In this document: positions 1 to 9,449 of the stretch, in pieces | How the letters are laid out: each line of letters starts with the position of its first letter | Position numbering within the stretch: position 1 is the first letter of the stretch | NCBI RefSeq assembly: GCF_001673535.1 | Contig: NZ_LZLY01000155.1 | Span: 1 to 64,000 of the forward strand | Length of the DNA: 64,000 bases | Origin: Mycobacterium sp. 1081908.1 | GTDB lineage: Bacteria; Actinomycetota; Actinomycetes; Mycobacteriales; Mycobacteriaceae | Direction of reading: 5' to 3' | Position numbers and translations under genes: made by a program | Notes under the pieces: model-generated | Databases searched by the model: none | Told to the model about the DNA's origin: nothing | The model's input: only the letters and a program-made list of their open reading frames with translations

Positions 1-77
1 GTGGCCGGAACGGTCAGCCCGGCGGCTGCCGACCGCAGCGCCGACGCCAGGTCGCGGCGCACTCGTGGCTGGCGGTG
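1..77. repeat. Inverted repeat, left arm
   Basis: Positions 1-77 are the exact reverse complement of 219-295, separated by a 141-base loop (78-218). Pairing fails at positions 78 and 80. The left arm may extend beyond the window. It lies inside helY coding sequence, which argues for an assembly join rather than a functional hairpin. Confidence 0.9.
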
Positions 78-218
78 TTCGACGCGCTTGGGCAACGGCA
101 TCGAGCCGACGGGTGCCGTCGCGCCCGTGTAGTCCGCCGTCGAAATCCGCCCCGCCCAACGGTTTTCGGTGAGAACCAGCGGGCGCGGGTCGGAGCTGTC
201 GCGCGCGGACTCCAGCAC
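1..218 (-). other. Inverted fragment of helY
   Basis: Read on the minus strand this stretch encodes helicase sequence that should lie immediately upstream of the plus-strand helY end: it reads LVLTENRWAGRIS, then SMPLPKRVEHRQPRVRR and on to GLTVPAT. The plus strand then codes the same HRQPRVRR to GLTVPAT segment again from 219. The two copies therefore point in opposite directions, and a real helY cannot have this structure. The most likely explanation is a fold-back (palindromic) join at a contig end. A genuine inversion cannot be excluded because the left flank is not visible. The plus-strand reading of 75-218 is not real protein. Confidence 0.85.
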
Positions 219-295
219 CACCGCCAGCCACGAGTGCGCCGCGACCTGGCGTCGGCGCTGCGGTCGGCAGCCGCCGGGCTGACCGTTCCGGCCAC
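219..295. repeat. Inverted repeat, right arm
   Basis: Exact reverse complement of 1-77. This arm is in the correct helY reading frame (it begins HRQPRVRR) and runs into the rest of the gene, so it marks the point from which the sequence can be trusted as continuous chromosome. Confidence 0.9.
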
Positions 296-1103
296 GCGCC
301 GCGGCGCTCGCGGCGACGGGGACGGGGAGTTTCACGACCCGGAGCTGGCGTCGCTGCGGGCCGAGCTGCGCCGGCACCCCACGCACAATGCGCCCAACCT
401 CGAGCCTCAGATGCGCCAGGCCGAGCGCTACCTGCGCGTCGAACGCGACAACGCGCAACTGGAGAAAAAGGTCGGCGCCGCCACGAACTCGTTGGCCCGG
501 ACGTTTGACCGGATCGTCGGGCTGCTCACCGAGCGCGGCTTCATCCAGGGCCCGGCCACCGATCCCCACGTCACCGACGACGGCCGGCTGCTGGCCCGCA
601 TCTACAGCGAAAGCGACCTGTTGGTCGCGGAGTGCTTGCGCACCGGGGCGTGGGCGGGTCTGAAGCCGGCCGAGTTGGCGGCGGTGGTCTCGTCCGTCCT
701 CTACGAGTCCCGGGGCGGCGACGGCGCCGGTGCCGCGTTGGCCGCCGAGGTCCCCACCCAGCGGCTGCGGCAGGCGCTGCAGCAGACCTCGAGGCTGTCG
801 ATGGCGCTGCGCGCCGACGAGCAGGCGCACCGGATTACCCCGAGCCGCGAACCCGACGACGGCTTCGTCAACGTCATCTACCGGTGGGCCGGGTCGGCGG
901 ACCTGGCGGCCGCGCTGGCCGTCGCGGACTCTCAGGGTGCCGGCTCGCCGTTGTCCGCCGGGGACTTCGTGCGGTGGTGCCGCCAGGTGCTCGACCTGTT
1001 GGACCAGGTGCGCAACGCCGCGCCCGATCCGGAGGTCCGCGCGGCCGCCAAGCGCGCCATCAATGACGTCCGGCGCGGCGTCGTCGCAGTTGACGCCGGG
1101 TAG
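219..1103 (+). CDS. helY: ATP-dependent RNA helicase HelY, C-terminal part
   Basis: This is the last 294 residues of a Ski2-like superfamily 2 helicase (Rv2092c type, about 900 residues in M. tuberculosis). The visible part is the C-terminal DSHCT region. It carries a coiled segment around LRVERDNAQLEKKV, an arch or winged-helix-like stretch (RTFDRIVGLLTERGF), and the typical end GFVNVIYRWAGSADLAAAL followed by FVRWCRQVLDLLDQVRNAA. The helicase core with Walker motifs is outside the window or lost at the fold-back join. HelY is thought to act on structured RNA, but its exact role in mycobacteria is not settled. Upstream of 219 the sequence turns into an inverted copy, so the true N-terminal portion cannot be read. 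Identification is firm from the C-terminal sequence and from the exonuclease and pepE neighbours. Confidence 0.9.
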   Translation, partial: HRQPRVRRDLASALRSAAAGLTVPATRRGARGDGDGEFHDPELASLRAELRRHPTHNAPNLEPQMRQAERYLRVERDNAQLEKKVGAATNSLARTFDRIVGLLTERGFIQGPATDPHVTDDGRLLARIYSESDLLVAECLRTGAWAGLKPAELAAVVSSVLYESRGGDGAGAALAAEVPTQRLRQALQQTSRLSMALRADEQAHRITPSREPDDGFVNVIYRWAGSADLAAALAVADSQGAGSPLSAGDFVRWCRQVLDLLDQVRNAAPDPEVRAAAKRAINDVRRGVVAVDAG

Positions 1104-1169
1104 GCTGGGCCCGAGCTACCGTTACAGGGCGCTAACAGGGCCAGACACAAGGCAACTGAGGAGAAAGTA

Positions 1170-1961
1170 ATGAGCGGACCGCAGGGGTCGGACCCGGGTC
1201 ACCAGTGGCAACCGCCCGGTCAGGCCGGCGATCAGTCCTCGGAGCCCACGCAGGTGGCGCCAACGCATTGGCAGCCGCCGCAGCAGCAGCCCGGCCAGGA
1301 GCAGACGTGGCAGGCCCCGGCCTACACGCCGCCCGCCGAGTACCCGCAATACCAGCAGCAGCCGGCCGAGCAGGCATATCCGCAGCAGTACCCCCAGCAT
1401 CCCGGCTACGGCCAACCCCCGCAGTACGGTGAACAGCCCCCGCAATACGCCCAGCCCGGCCAGTACGCGCCGTACGGCCAGCCGGGCCAGTACGGGCAAC
1501 CCGGGCAGCCCGGCCAGCCCGCCCAGTACGGCCAGCCTGGTCAATATGGTCAGCCGGGCCAGTACGGTCAGCCCGGCCAATACCCGCAGCAGTACGGGCC
1601 CTACGACCAAAAGCCTGCGAAGAAGCGCTCGATGGCGCTGATCGGGGGCGTGGTGGGCGTGATCGCCTTCCTGGTGATCGCCGTCGTGCTGGTGCTCGGT
1701 TTCTGGCAGCCCGGGTTCTTCGTCACCACCAAGCTGGACGTCAACAAGGCGCAGGCCGGTGTCCAGCAGGTGCTGACCGACGAGACCAACGGCTACGGCG
1801 CCAAGAACGTCAAGGACGTCTCCTGCAACCACGGCCAGGACCCCGTCGTCAAGAAGGGCGGCACGTTCGACTGCGACGTCAACATCGACGGCGCCAAGAA
1901 GCACGTGACGGTGACCTTCCAGGACAACAAGGGCACGTACGAGGTCGGAAGGCCCCAGTAA
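1170..1961 (+). CDS. DUF4333 membrane protein (Rv2091c-like)
   Basis: The protein has 263 residues. The first 150 or so are a low-complexity Pro/Gln/Tyr/Gly region with repeated GQYGQPGQ-type units (roughly 1440-1600), expected to be disordered and cytoplasmic. One membrane segment follows at about residues 155-178 ([20 protein letters not shown]). The C-terminal DUF4333 domain of about 80 residues contains two cysteines (VSCNHG and FDCDVN) that could form a disulfide outside the membrane. A purine-rich GAGGAGAAAG precedes the ATG at a suitable distance. M. tuberculosis has the same gene between helY and the exonuclease gene. The molecular function of DUF4333 is unknown; a surface or periplasmic role is inferred from topology. 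Confidence 0.85.
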   Translation: MSGPQGSDPGHQWQPPGQAGDQSSEPTQVAPTHWQPPQQQPGQEQTWQAPAYTPPAEYPQYQQQPAEQAYPQQYPQHPGYGQPPQYGEQPPQYAQPGQYAPYGQPGQYGQPGQPGQPAQYGQPGQYGQPGQYGQPGQYPQQYGPYDQKPAKKRSMALIGGVVGVIAFLVIAVVLVLGFWQPGFFVTTKLDVNKAQAGVQQVLTDETNGYGAKNVKDVSCNHGQDPVVKKGGTFDCDVNIDGAKKHVTVTFQDNKGTYEVGRPQ

Positions 1962-1967
1962 GGGGCG

Positions 1968-2924
1968 TCAGCCGGGCAGCGCGTCGAGCGCCTTCTGCAA
2001 CCGGGCGACCGGCGACCCGACCCCCAGCTCGGTCGCAAGCTTGGCGGTGCGTTTCGGATGGGCCGCGGCCAGCGGCAGCGCGTCGGTGGGCGTCGACAGC
2101 GTGACCGGCGCGTCGGTGGCCACCCGCACCACCTTGCCGGCCGCCTCGATGTAGTCGGTTGCGCCCAGCAGCTTCGCCCGTAAACCCTTGGCCATCTTGG
2201 ACTTTGGGTCGTGGGCGGCGGCCAGGATCCCTTCCAGCGAACCGTGCTGGGCCAGCAGCGTGGCCGCCGTCTTCTCGCCGACGCCCGGCACACCGGGCAG
2301 GCCGTCGGACGGATCGCCGCGCAGCAGCGCGAGCTCGGCGTAGGCCGGTCCCGCCCGTTCCCGCGGGACGCCGTAGTGTTCGGCCACCTCGGCCGGCCCG
2401 AACAACGTGGCCTTGGTCAGGCCGCGGCCCAGGTAGAGCACCCGAACCGGGACGGGGTCGTCGGCGACCACCTGCAGCAGGTCGCGGTCCCCGCTGACCA
2501 CGACGACCGGGTCGGTGCGTTCCCGCGCCGCCAGCGTGCCCAGCACGTCGTCGGCCTCGAAACCCTCCGCACCCGCCGTCGGGATCCCGAACGCGTCCAG
2601 CAGCTCCATGATCATGTCGACCTGCGGCGTCAGGTCGTCGGGCACTTCCTCGATGTCCGGCTCTCCTGGCGGCTCCGGCTCGGCGACCCGGTGCGCCTTG
2701 TACGACGGGATGAGGTCCACCCGGAATTGTGGCCGCCAATCCAGATCCAGGCACACCACCAGCCGGCCGGGCCGCTGCTGGCCGATCACGACGGCCATCG
2801 AGTCGAGGAAGCCGCGCACGGCGTTGACGGGCCGGCCGTCGGGTGCCGTGATCGACGACGGCACCCCGAAGTACGAGCGGAACCACATGCTGGCGCCGTC
2901 GAGCAGCAACACAGGTGCGGGCAT
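1968..2924 (-). CDS. 5'-3' exonuclease (Rv2090-like)
   Basis: A 318-residue protein of the FEN/PolI-N family, which removes 5' nucleotides or flaps from DNA using two metal ions. Visible family features in order are the N-terminal [14 protein letters not shown], the [11 protein letters not shown] and PSYKAHR region, [10 protein letters not shown] and GDRDLLQVV (acidic metal ligands), and a helix-hairpin-helix [14 protein letters not shown]. The start is the ATG at 2922-2924 ([10 protein letters not shown]); the open frame extends far upstream but that part is antisense to pepE. It is a stand-alone exonuclease without a polymerase domain. It is convergent with the DUF4333 gene (6 bases apart) and divergent from pepE (36 bases), so both upstream promoters must lie in a very short interval. 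Confidence 0.9.
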   Translation of the reverse strand: MPAPVLLLDGASMWFRSYFGVPSSITAPDGRPVNAVRGFLDSMAVVIGQQRPGRLVVCLDLDWRPQFRVDLIPSYKAHRVAEPEPPGEPDIEEVPDDLTPQVDMIMELLDAFGIPTAGAEGFEADDVLGTLAARERTDPVVVVSGDRDLLQVVADDPVPVRVLYLGRGLTKATLFGPAEVAEHYGVPRERAGPAYAELALLRGDPSDGLPGVPGVGEKTAATLLAQHGSLEGILAAAHDPKSKMAKGLRAKLLGATDYIEAAGKVVRVATDAPVTLSTPTDALPLAAAHPKRTAKLATELGVGSPVARLQKALDALPG

Positions 2925-2960
2925 GCCGGCTATCCTGCCAGCGCCGTTAACCTGGCTGCC

Positions 2961-4088
2961 ATGGACTCGCACCGATTCGACGCGGACGTCTACGCGCGCC
3001 GCCTGGCCGCGGCGGCCGAGGCGACCGCCGACGCCGGCCTGGCCGGCCTGGTGATCACCCCCGGCTACGACCTGCGTTACCTCGCCGGCTCGCAGGCCCA
3101 GACCCTCGAGCGGCTCACCGCGCTGGTGGTGCCGGCCACCGGCGACGCGACGGTTGTGGTGCCCCGGCTCGAGCTGGCGTCGCTCAAGGAGTCGGCCATC
3201 GCGGAACTGGGCCTGGCGGTGCGCGATTGGGTCGACGGCGAGGACCCGTACCGGTTGGTGAGCGAGGCCCTGGGCGGCGGACCCGCCGCGACCGCCGTCA
3301 CCGATTCCATGCCCGCGCTGCACCTGTTGCCGCTGGCCGACGTGCTCGGGGTGCTGCCGGTGCTGGCCACCGACGTGCTGCGCGAGCTGCGGATGGTCAA
3401 GGAGGAATGCGAGGTCGACGCGCTGCGCAAGGCCGGCGCGGCCATCGACCGGGTGCACGCCCGCGTGCCGGAATTCCTGCGACCGGGCCGCACCGAGGCC
3501 GACGTCGCCGCGGACATCGCCGAAGCCATTGTGGCCGAGGGGCATTCGGAGGTGGCGTTCATCATCGTCGGCTCGGGCCCGCACGCGGCCGACCCGCACC
3601 ACGGCTATTCCGACCGGGAATTGCAGGTGGGCGACGTGGTCGTCGTCGACATCGGCGGAGCCTACGAGCCCGGCTACCACTCCGACTCGACCCGCACCTA
3701 CAGCATCGGTGAGCCCAGAGACGATGTGGCGCAACAGTATTCGGCGCTGCAGCGGGCCCAGCGCGCCGCGCTCGACGCCGTCCGTCCCGGCGTCACCGCC
3801 CAGCAGGTCGACGCCGCCGCCCGCGACGTGCTGGCCGAGGCCGGGCTGGCGGAGTTTTTCGTGCACCGCACCGGGCACGGCATCGGGCTCTCGGTGCACG
3901 AGGAGCCCTACATCGTGGCCGGCAACGACCTGCCGTTGGCGGCGGGCATGGCGTTCTCCGTCGAGCCCGGCATCTACTTTCCCGGCCGGTGGGGGGCCCG
4001 GATCGAGGACATCGTCGTCGTCACCGAGGACGGCGCCCTGGCCGTCAACAACCGGCCGCACGAACTGATCGTGGTGCCCGCGTCCTAG
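2961..4088 (+). CDS. pepE: Xaa-Pro dipeptidase PepE
   Basis: A 375-residue M24-family metallopeptidase that cleaves X-Pro dipeptides in the cytoplasm. The N-terminal creatinase-like half runs to about residue 150. The catalytic pita-bread half has the metal ligands in the expected order: Asp in VVVVDIGG, Asp in HSDSTRTY, His in [15 protein letters not shown], Glu in [11 protein letters not shown] and Glu in RIEDIVVV. The ATG at 2961 gives [11 protein letters not shown], close to the M. tuberculosis PepE (Rv2089c) start. The next gene begins 5 bases after the stop, so they are probably cotranscribed. Confidence 0.93.
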   Translation: MDSHRFDADVYARRLAAAAEATADAGLAGLVITPGYDLRYLAGSQAQTLERLTALVVPATGDATVVVPRLELASLKESAIAELGLAVRDWVDGEDPYRLVSEALGGGPAATAVTDSMPALHLLPLADVLGVLPVLATDVLRELRMVKEECEVDALRKAGAAIDRVHARVPEFLRPGRTEADVAADIAEAIVAEGHSEVAFIIVGSGPHAADPHHGYSDRELQVGDVVVVDIGGAYEPGYHSDSTRTYSIGEPRDDVAQQYSALQRAQRAALDAVRPGVTAQQVDAAARDVLAEAGLAEFFVHRTGHGIGLSVHEEPYIVAGNDLPLAAGMAFSVEPGIYFPGRWGARIEDIVVVTEDGALAVNNRPHELIVVPAS

Positions 4089-4093
4089 CTGGC

Positions 4094-6370
4094 ATGACGG
4101 TGCCCCCGCGTAGGTTGGGCGGCGTGTCGATCCTGGACCTCACGCTGCTTCCGCTGCGCATCGCGCGCCATGTCGCCGACGCGGTGCTGCACCCCGTCGC
4201 GCCCGCGCCGGCGCCACCCGGCGAGCTTGTCGTCGTCGACGGGATGCCCGAGGGCGTGCCGCCGGCGGCCCGGCGTCCCGAGCCGCGGTTGCCCGCGCCG
4301 TCGAATTGGCCGTTCGGCGAGGAGTTTCCGCGCACCTGCGGCGCGGGCCGTGTGGCCGGCGGCGCCCTGTTCTGGACCGACTTCCTCTACGACGACCACG
4401 GCGCGACGGGAATCCCGGTCGGGGACCTGAAAATCCAGGCGCCGCCGCGGGGCACCTACGTCTATCCCGACGGGCCCGCCGCCCGCAACGGCGCCGACAT
4501 CTTCCGTGTGGCCGTCGGGCTCACCGACACCCACACCTGGTGGCGGGTCGACTGGAACACCCTGCTGGACGCCTCGGTGCCCATCGCCCTGTTCACCTTT
4601 GACACCGACCCCGCCCGTCAGGCCCCCGCGGACTGGCCGGCCGGCGCCGGCGTGCGCTCCGCCGGGATCGACATGGCCCTGCTGGTGTCCGGGCGCGGCG
4701 CCGCGTTGATCGACCTGACCACCCAGGTGACGACCCCGGTCGAGCACAGCGTCGATCTGCAATCGCGGTCGTTCGTGGCGCAGGTCCCACGCTCGCTGGT
4801 GGAACCGGACGGAAGCTGGACGGTCCGGCTGGCCGCCGGGCTGGCCAACGCCGCGGGGGACGGGTTCGCCGACGTGCCCGCCGGACGGGGCGCGCTGCCC
4901 GGCCAGCCCAACGTCTACAACGTCGCGTTTCGCACCAACGCGCAGGAGCCGCCGCACCTGAACTTCTGGTCGGACTCGGCCCAGGCCGCGGCTTTGACTC
5001 ATGGCGACGTGTCGGCGTTCGCGGTGACGGTGCCGTGGGCCCGGCTCGCGGCCCGCGAAACCGAGCCCGAGCCGGTGCTCACCGGCCCGTCGACCCGCTG
5101 GTACGTGTCCTCGATCGAGCTCGGGCAGGGCATCGCGGCCGACGACATCTTGAGCACCAAGCCACAGTTCCTCGGGCGCGTGCAGCCGTATTCGATCTGC
5201 CTGCCGTCGACATATACGGCGGGCCGCACGCTGCCGCTGACGCTGTTGCTGCACTCGCTTGCGTTGGGGCAGAGCCAGTTCGCGGCGATCGACCCCCGGC
5301 TGCTGGACGAGGTGTGCGAGGTGCGTGACTCGGTGGTCGTCACGCCGCTCGCCCGCGGCCCGTCGACGTGGTACTTCGACACCGGAGAGCTCGACGTGTG
5401 GGAGGTGTGGGCCCGGGTCGCCGAACAGCTGGGCACCGACCCCAATCGCACTGTCATCTCGGGCTATTCGATGGGCGGGTACGCGGCCTACAAGCTCGGG
5501 TTGAGCTATCCGCAGGTCTTCTCCCAGGCGGTGGTCCTGGCCGGGCCGCCGGCGTGCGGCGTGCGGCTGCTGCCCAACGTCGACATCCCGGCCGACCTCG
5601 ACCTGGACTCGCCCTGCGCACGGGAGGGCGACACCTGGAAGTTGCTGGTGAACGCCCGCTGGCTGCCGTACGTCATTGCCCACGGGCTGGTCGACGAACT
5701 GGTGCCGTTCGCGTCGGCGGCCGAGCAGGTGCTCGAACTCGATCGCCTGGGTTACCGCCACCGGTTCACCGTCTATCCGCTCGAGGATCACATCGCCTGG
5801 GTGCTGCAGGACAAGTTCGAGGACCCGATCGCGCACATGGGAACCGGTCTGCGCCAAGCCGATCCGGGACACATCACGTTTGCGTGGTATCCGCAATTGG
5901 TGCGGCCGGATCTGGGTATCGGGCCGCACCAGGTGTGGTGGCTGTCTGACCTGACCGCCGATCCCTCGGTGACGGCGCGGCGCGGGGTCGTCGCCGAGGT
6001 CGACGCGCGCTCGTATGCCCGACCGGACCCGACGCATACGATCCGGCACCACCGCGGCGTGGTCTTGAACTTCGAGCCGACGCCCGGGTTGTACAGCCAG
6101 CTGGACTGGCAAGTGGGACGGCCCGTCGGCCCGCTGCCGTATTTGACGCTGCGCCTGATCGGGGTCGGCGGCCTCACCGTCGACGTCGCGCGCGCCGGGC
6201 TGGCCGGGTTGCCGTCCTCGACGATCACGGTGGTCAGCGACACCGCCGCGCAGATCAGGCTCGGAGGGTTGCCCGAGCGGGTATCGGTGCAACTCGACGG
6301 TGAGCCGGCCGGGGCGACCGTGGCCGTGCCGGCGGGGCGGCACCGGATCACGTTGGGTGTCGCTGGGTGA
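4094..6370 (+). CDS. Large esterase/peptidase-like alpha/beta hydrolase
   Basis: A protein of 758 residues. The C-terminal half has an alpha/beta-hydrolase catalytic set: nucleophile Ser459 in [13 protein letters not shown], an Asp candidate in [10 protein letters not shown], and a His candidate in LEDHIAW. The N-terminal half looks beta-rich, with repeated [13 protein letters not shown] and [14 protein letters not shown] type strands, and may be a carbohydrate- or ligand-binding module; this is inference. A short C-terminal beta tail follows. The family resembles prolyl-oligopeptidase or PHB-depolymerase-like hydrolases, but the substrate cannot be told. No signal peptide is obvious at the chosen ATG; a GTG at 4124 ([11 protein letters not shown]) is an alternative start. 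It sits 5 bases after pepE and is probably in the same transcript. I do not recall this gene at the corresponding M. tuberculosis position. Confidence 0.7.
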   Translation: MTVPPRRLGGVSILDLTLLPLRIARHVADAVLHPVAPAPAPPGELVVVDGMPEGVPPAARRPEPRLPAPSNWPFGEEFPRTCGAGRVAGGALFWTDFLYDDHGATGIPVGDLKIQAPPRGTYVYPDGPAARNGADIFRVAVGLTDTHTWWRVDWNTLLDASVPIALFTFDTDPARQAPADWPAGAGVRSAGIDMALLVSGRGAALIDLTTQVTTPVEHSVDLQSRSFVAQVPRSLVEPDGSWTVRLAAGLANAAGDGFADVPAGRGALPGQPNVYNVAFRTNAQEPPHLNFWSDSAQAAALTHGDVSAFAVTVPWARLAARETEPEPVLTGPSTRWYVSSIELGQGIAADDILSTKPQFLGRVQPYSICLPSTYTAGRTLPLTLLLHSLALGQSQFAAIDPRLLDEVCEVRDSVVVTPLARGPSTWYFDTGELDVWEVWARVAEQLGTDPNRTVISGYSMGGYAAYKLGLSYPQVFSQAVVLAGPPACGVRLLPNVDIPADLDLDSPCAREGDTWKLLVNARWLPYVIAHGLVDELVPFASAAEQVLELDRLGYRHRFTVYPLEDHIAWVLQDKFEDPIAHMGTGLRQADPGHITFAWYPQLVRPDLGIGPHQVWWLSDLTADPSVTARRGVVAEVDARSYARPDPTHTIRHHRGVVLNFEPTPGLYSQLDWQVGRPVGPLPYLTLRLIGVGGLTVDVARAGLAGLPSSTITVVSDTAAQIRLGGLPERVSVQLDGEPAGATVAVPAGRHRITLGVAG

Positions 6371-6419
6371 GGGCTCTCGACCTGGGTGAATAGCGGGGCG
6401 AGTCGCTGTCGGCGAGAAT

Positions 6420-9098
6420 TTGGCCGTGGTTCCGCTGGTCGTCGACCCTCAGGCGCTGTTCGCCGTGGGCAGCGCCGTGGCCGCCGCCGGCGGCGGTCTG
6501 GCCGCCAATCTGACGGTGTTGACGGCGGGTTTTTCGGCCAACACCGGCCACGACGCGGCCGGCGAAGTGTTCGGCCTTGGGTATCAGGACGCGGCGGAGA
6601 AGCTGTTGCAGGCCGCGGCCGCCGCGGTCAACGCATGCCTGCAGAGCGGCGCCAAAATTCAACAAGGCGCGGCCAATTATTCGAATGCCGAAGCCGCATC
6701 CAACCTTCGCGGCGGTGGGGGCGTCTTGCAGGCGCCACCCGAACCGGCCAACATCTCGCCGCCCGGCCCTCCCGGGACGCTCGGGCCGGGCCAGCCGCCG
6801 CCGCTGCTGTGGGCGGTGGTGCAGTCGTTCGTCGACGATGTCTGGCCCGACGGCGACGTGGCCGGGATGTATGCGGCCGCGGCTCGGTGGCGGGGATTCA
6901 GCGTGGCGGCCGCCGGGGTGCGCGACTCCCTCAACGCCGCCATGGTGCTGTTGGATGCGCATCAGATTCCCGAAGGCGGCAAGATCGATGTCGCCGTGTC
7001 GCAGATCCGCGACTGCATTGTCAAGATCAGCGACGCGAGCGGAGAGTTGGCCGCGCGCCTCTACGATTTCGCCAACGATGTGGGTCGGGCCCAGAACGCG
7101 ATTCGCGACCTGCTGAACCGGCTCGGGTCGCTGACCGACCTCGGGCACGATCTGATGTTGATCGTCAAGGGCGACGCGCTCGATGAGATCAAGAAGATCG
7201 CCAAGGACGTCAACGACGTGCTGCACAACCTGGGGCGGGAAGCCCGGGCCTCCGAACAGGCGATCAAGCTGGGTTTGGGGGTCGTCGACGGTTTGGTCGT
7301 CAAATTGGAAAAGTACGTGCGTGGCGAGCTGAAGCAATATCTGGGCGACGCGGTCGGCAACCAGGTGGCAACGGTTTTCGATGTCTTCGCCAACGCGAAC
7401 GAGGGGGTATTGAAGGCCGCCGTCGGGACGGCGCTGTCGATTGGGGACCTCGACCCGAGGTGGTTCGCGCTCGATCCCAAGGGTGCTGCGAACACCTGGT
7501 CGGACTTGGGCAAGAGCCTCTGGAAAGGAAGTCTGGTCAATGGTCTCGCGAACCCTCAGGAGTTCGTCGAGGCGAACTGGCAGCAGCTCAAAGGCCTACT
7601 GCACCTTGATGATTGGAGCACGGCCCGGCCGGGATTGGGCCTGGGAGAGAACCTCTTCGACGGCGCGACGTTACTGATTCCGGGAGGCGGCGAAGCGGCC
7701 GCCGCGGCCGACGGTGCCGGGCTGGCCGCGCGCGGCGCCGAGGCGGCTGTGCAGGCGGAGCGCGCGGCCGGGCGGGTGGCGGATGGGTTTGCCGGTGTTG
7801 TCGGTCCGCGCGGTGCGCTGGCCGACATCGCCGGGAAGGGCGGCAGCCTCACCAAAGACCTCGAAGGCGTGAGCGGGAAACTGCCCAAGATCGAGCCTCC
7901 GGTCGGTGGCCGGCCCGTCGTGTTGCCCCCGAAGCCGCTTGACGCACCGGTCGCGCCGGCGCCGCGTGCGCCGGAAGGCGCCCCCGGCGCGCCTCACGAG
8001 CCAGCTGCCGCACCGGGGCCGGCCGAGGCGGGCGGTCCGCACGAGCCGGCGCCGGCACCGGCGCATGCCTCGCCGGGCGGCCCACATGATCCGGCGGGTG
8101 GTCCACCGCATGAACCGGTGTCAGCGCCGGCGGGTGGCCCGCACGAACCGGCCTCGGTGCCGGCGGGCGGCGCTCACGAGCCGCTACCGGCAACCGCGCC
8201 CGCATCCCATCCCCAACCCGTTCACGTCGCAGCGGGCGAACGTGTTCCGTCGACAATGCCGCAATTGGTCGATCATTCGCCGGCTCCGATGCAGGCGTCG
8301 CCTGGCGGGACTCCCGTGGAACCCGCACCCGTCGCGGCGCACTCATCGCAGCCGGCACCGGCGCTCTCCTCTGCGGCACCGCATGCCACGCTTCCGGGAG
8401 GTCATCCGAGCGAACTGCCGCGCGGCGGCTGGCACGGGCCGGGGGAGGGCGGTCCGCCGGGTGAACGCCCGCACGGAGGGCCACCGCACGGTGGTCGGCC
8501 GCATGGGCCTGACGATTCGCGTTCGCCAGGCGGCCACTCGCACGGACCACCAGGTGATGCCACGCCCCACGAGGCGGGCGACGGCCGGGAGCCTCACGGC
8601 GAAGATCAATCGTCCGACGGGCTGAGCGCCGAGAAGCGCGACGAAATCATCGCCACGCCGAAGGGAAGCCGCCCCGACCCGTCGGAATACTTATCCCCAG
8701 AATATATCCACAATCATCTTGATAAATTCACTGATGGTGCAACTCGGTTTATGCCGGAAAGCAATTTTGAGAAGTATGGAATTGCTCAGCGGGACGGCAC
8801 CTCATTTGTGATGCCCAAGAATGAAGCTGATGCAATGATTGAGGCAACTGGAGGTGACCTCCGTGCAATGGAGAATGAACTCGGCTTACCCGAAGGCTTC
8901 CTCGACTCAAATAAAATCGTTAGAATCGACATCTCCGATCCAGAGGAATTTAATCTCCGGATCCCGTCCGGTAATGAGGCGGGCGCCAACGATCAATGGA
9001 TTCCTGGGGGGCGCTTGCCGAACGGTGCTTCCGAAGCGGTCGTAGATGGCGGACAGGTGCCCCCAGACGACTACACTGTAACCGACGTCTTCAACTAG
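6420..9098 (+). CDS. CpnT-like secreted protein with a non-TNT C-terminal toxin
   Basis: An 892-residue polymorphic-toxin architecture. Residues 1 to about 425 match the layout of the CpnT N-terminal domain of M. tuberculosis: the opening VDPQALFAVGSAVAAAGGGL, GEVFGLGYQDAA, GAANYSNAEAASNL, then VWPDGD with AAARW, a long helical region, and the end LLHLDDWSTARPGLG with LFDGATLLIPGG. About 495-735 is a Pro/His/Gly linker rich in GGPHEPA repeats. About 740-892 is a compact, AT-richer C-terminal domain (NFEKYGIAQRDGTSFVMPKNEA, LPEGFLDSNKIVRIDI, IPSGNEAGANDQWIPGG, DDYTVTDVF) that shows no resemblance to the CpnT NAD glycohydrolase TNT. By analogy with CpnT it should be exported by a type VII system and deliver the C-terminal toxin; its activity is unknown. 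The start is uncertain (TTG 6420 or GTG 6426). No EsxE/EsxF-like pair is adjacent, unlike cpnT. Confidence 0.75.
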   Translation: MAVVPLVVDPQALFAVGSAVAAAGGGLAANLTVLTAGFSANTGHDAAGEVFGLGYQDAAEKLLQAAAAAVNACLQSGAKIQQGAANYSNAEAASNLRGGGGVLQAPPEPANISPPGPPGTLGPGQPPPLLWAVVQSFVDDVWPDGDVAGMYAAAARWRGFSVAAAGVRDSLNAAMVLLDAHQIPEGGKIDVAVSQIRDCIVKISDASGELAARLYDFANDVGRAQNAIRDLLNRLGSLTDLGHDLMLIVKGDALDEIKKIAKDVNDVLHNLGREARASEQAIKLGLGVVDGLVVKLEKYVRGELKQYLGDAVGNQVATVFDVFANANEGVLKAAVGTALSIGDLDPRWFALDPKGAANTWSDLGKSLWKGSLVNGLANPQEFVEANWQQLKGLLHLDDWSTARPGLGLGENLFDGATLLIPGGGEAAAAADGAGLAARGAEAAVQAERAAGRVADGFAGVVGPRGALADIAGKGGSLTKDLEGVSGKLPKIEPPVGGRPVVLPPKPLDAPVAPAPRAPEGAPGAPHEPAAAPGPAEAGGPHEPAPAPAHASPGGPHDPAGGPPHEPVSAPAGGPHEPASVPAGGAHEPLPATAPASHPQPVHVAAGERVPSTMPQLVDHSPAPMQASPGGTPVEPAPVAAHSSQPAPALSSAAPHATLPGGHPSELPRGGWHGPGEGGPPGERPHGGPPHGGRPHGPDDSRSPGGHSHGPPGDATPHEAGDGREPHGEDQSSDGLSAEKRDEIIATPKGSRPDPSEYLSPEYIHNHLDKFTDGATRFMPESNFEKYGIAQRDGTSFVMPKNEADAMIEATGGDLRAMENELGLPEGFLDSNKIVRIDISDPEEFNLRIPSGNEAGANDQWIPGGRLPNGASEAVVDGGQVPPDDYTVTDVFN

Positions 9099-9104
9099 AA
9101 ATGA

Positions 9105-9374
9105 GTGGCAATGAAATTTGACGACACATATTTTTCAAGGGAAGACAGATATTCGATCGGTGTCGAGTCGACGTCGGGCCGCTACTACGCATCGATACCT
9201 GTCAGCAACGGCATCGTCGACTACGAAGAGTATTACGAGCTGACAGAGGATCAATATCGCGAATTTCTGCGCGATAGCGAGGCGGCGATTGAATTCATTG
9301 AAGCTTGTCGTAGGCGGGAGCACGACGACTTACTTTTGCAAAGGCCGGGGAGCAACCGTGGAACTCCGGTGTAA
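9105..9374 (+). CDS. Probable immunity protein for the upstream toxin
   Basis: An 89-residue protein starting 6 bases after the toxin stop (GTG 9105; an ATG at 9111 gives MKFDDTYF). It is acidic and aromatic in its first half (YSIGVESTSGRYYASIPVSN, then DYEEYYELTEDQYREFL) and ends basic (CRRREHDD, RPGSNRGTP). It has no signal peptide or membrane segment, consistent with a cytoplasmic toxin inhibitor. Size, position immediately after the toxin domain and the same low-GC composition support an immunity role. The family looks like a small conserved protein seen beside polymorphic toxins, but I cannot name it with certainty. No enzymatic motif is visible. Confidence 0.65.
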   Translation: MAMKFDDTYFSREDRYSIGVESTSGRYYASIPVSNGIVDYEEYYELTEDQYREFLRDSEAAIEFIEACRRREHDDLLLQRPGSNRGTPV

Positions 9375-9449
9375 TGAAACCACGGGTTTGAGCTGCGCCT
9401 CGCGAGCCGGATTAACAGAGATGGAGCGAGAACGGCAGAGGGGGGTTCG

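Noticed and set aside
75-218. N-terminal part of the plus-strand frame ahead of helY
   Set aside because: It is the wrong strand of helY sequence; the minus-strand reading gives conserved helicase protein.
1440-1610. Tandem DNA repeat
   Set aside because: It encodes the GQYGQPGQ low-complexity tail of the DUF4333 protein; explained by coding.
7890-8620. Possible repeat array or CRISPR in the GGPHEPA-rich stretch
   Set aside because: The repeats are in-frame degenerate codons for a Pro/His/Gly linker with irregular spacing; no spacers.
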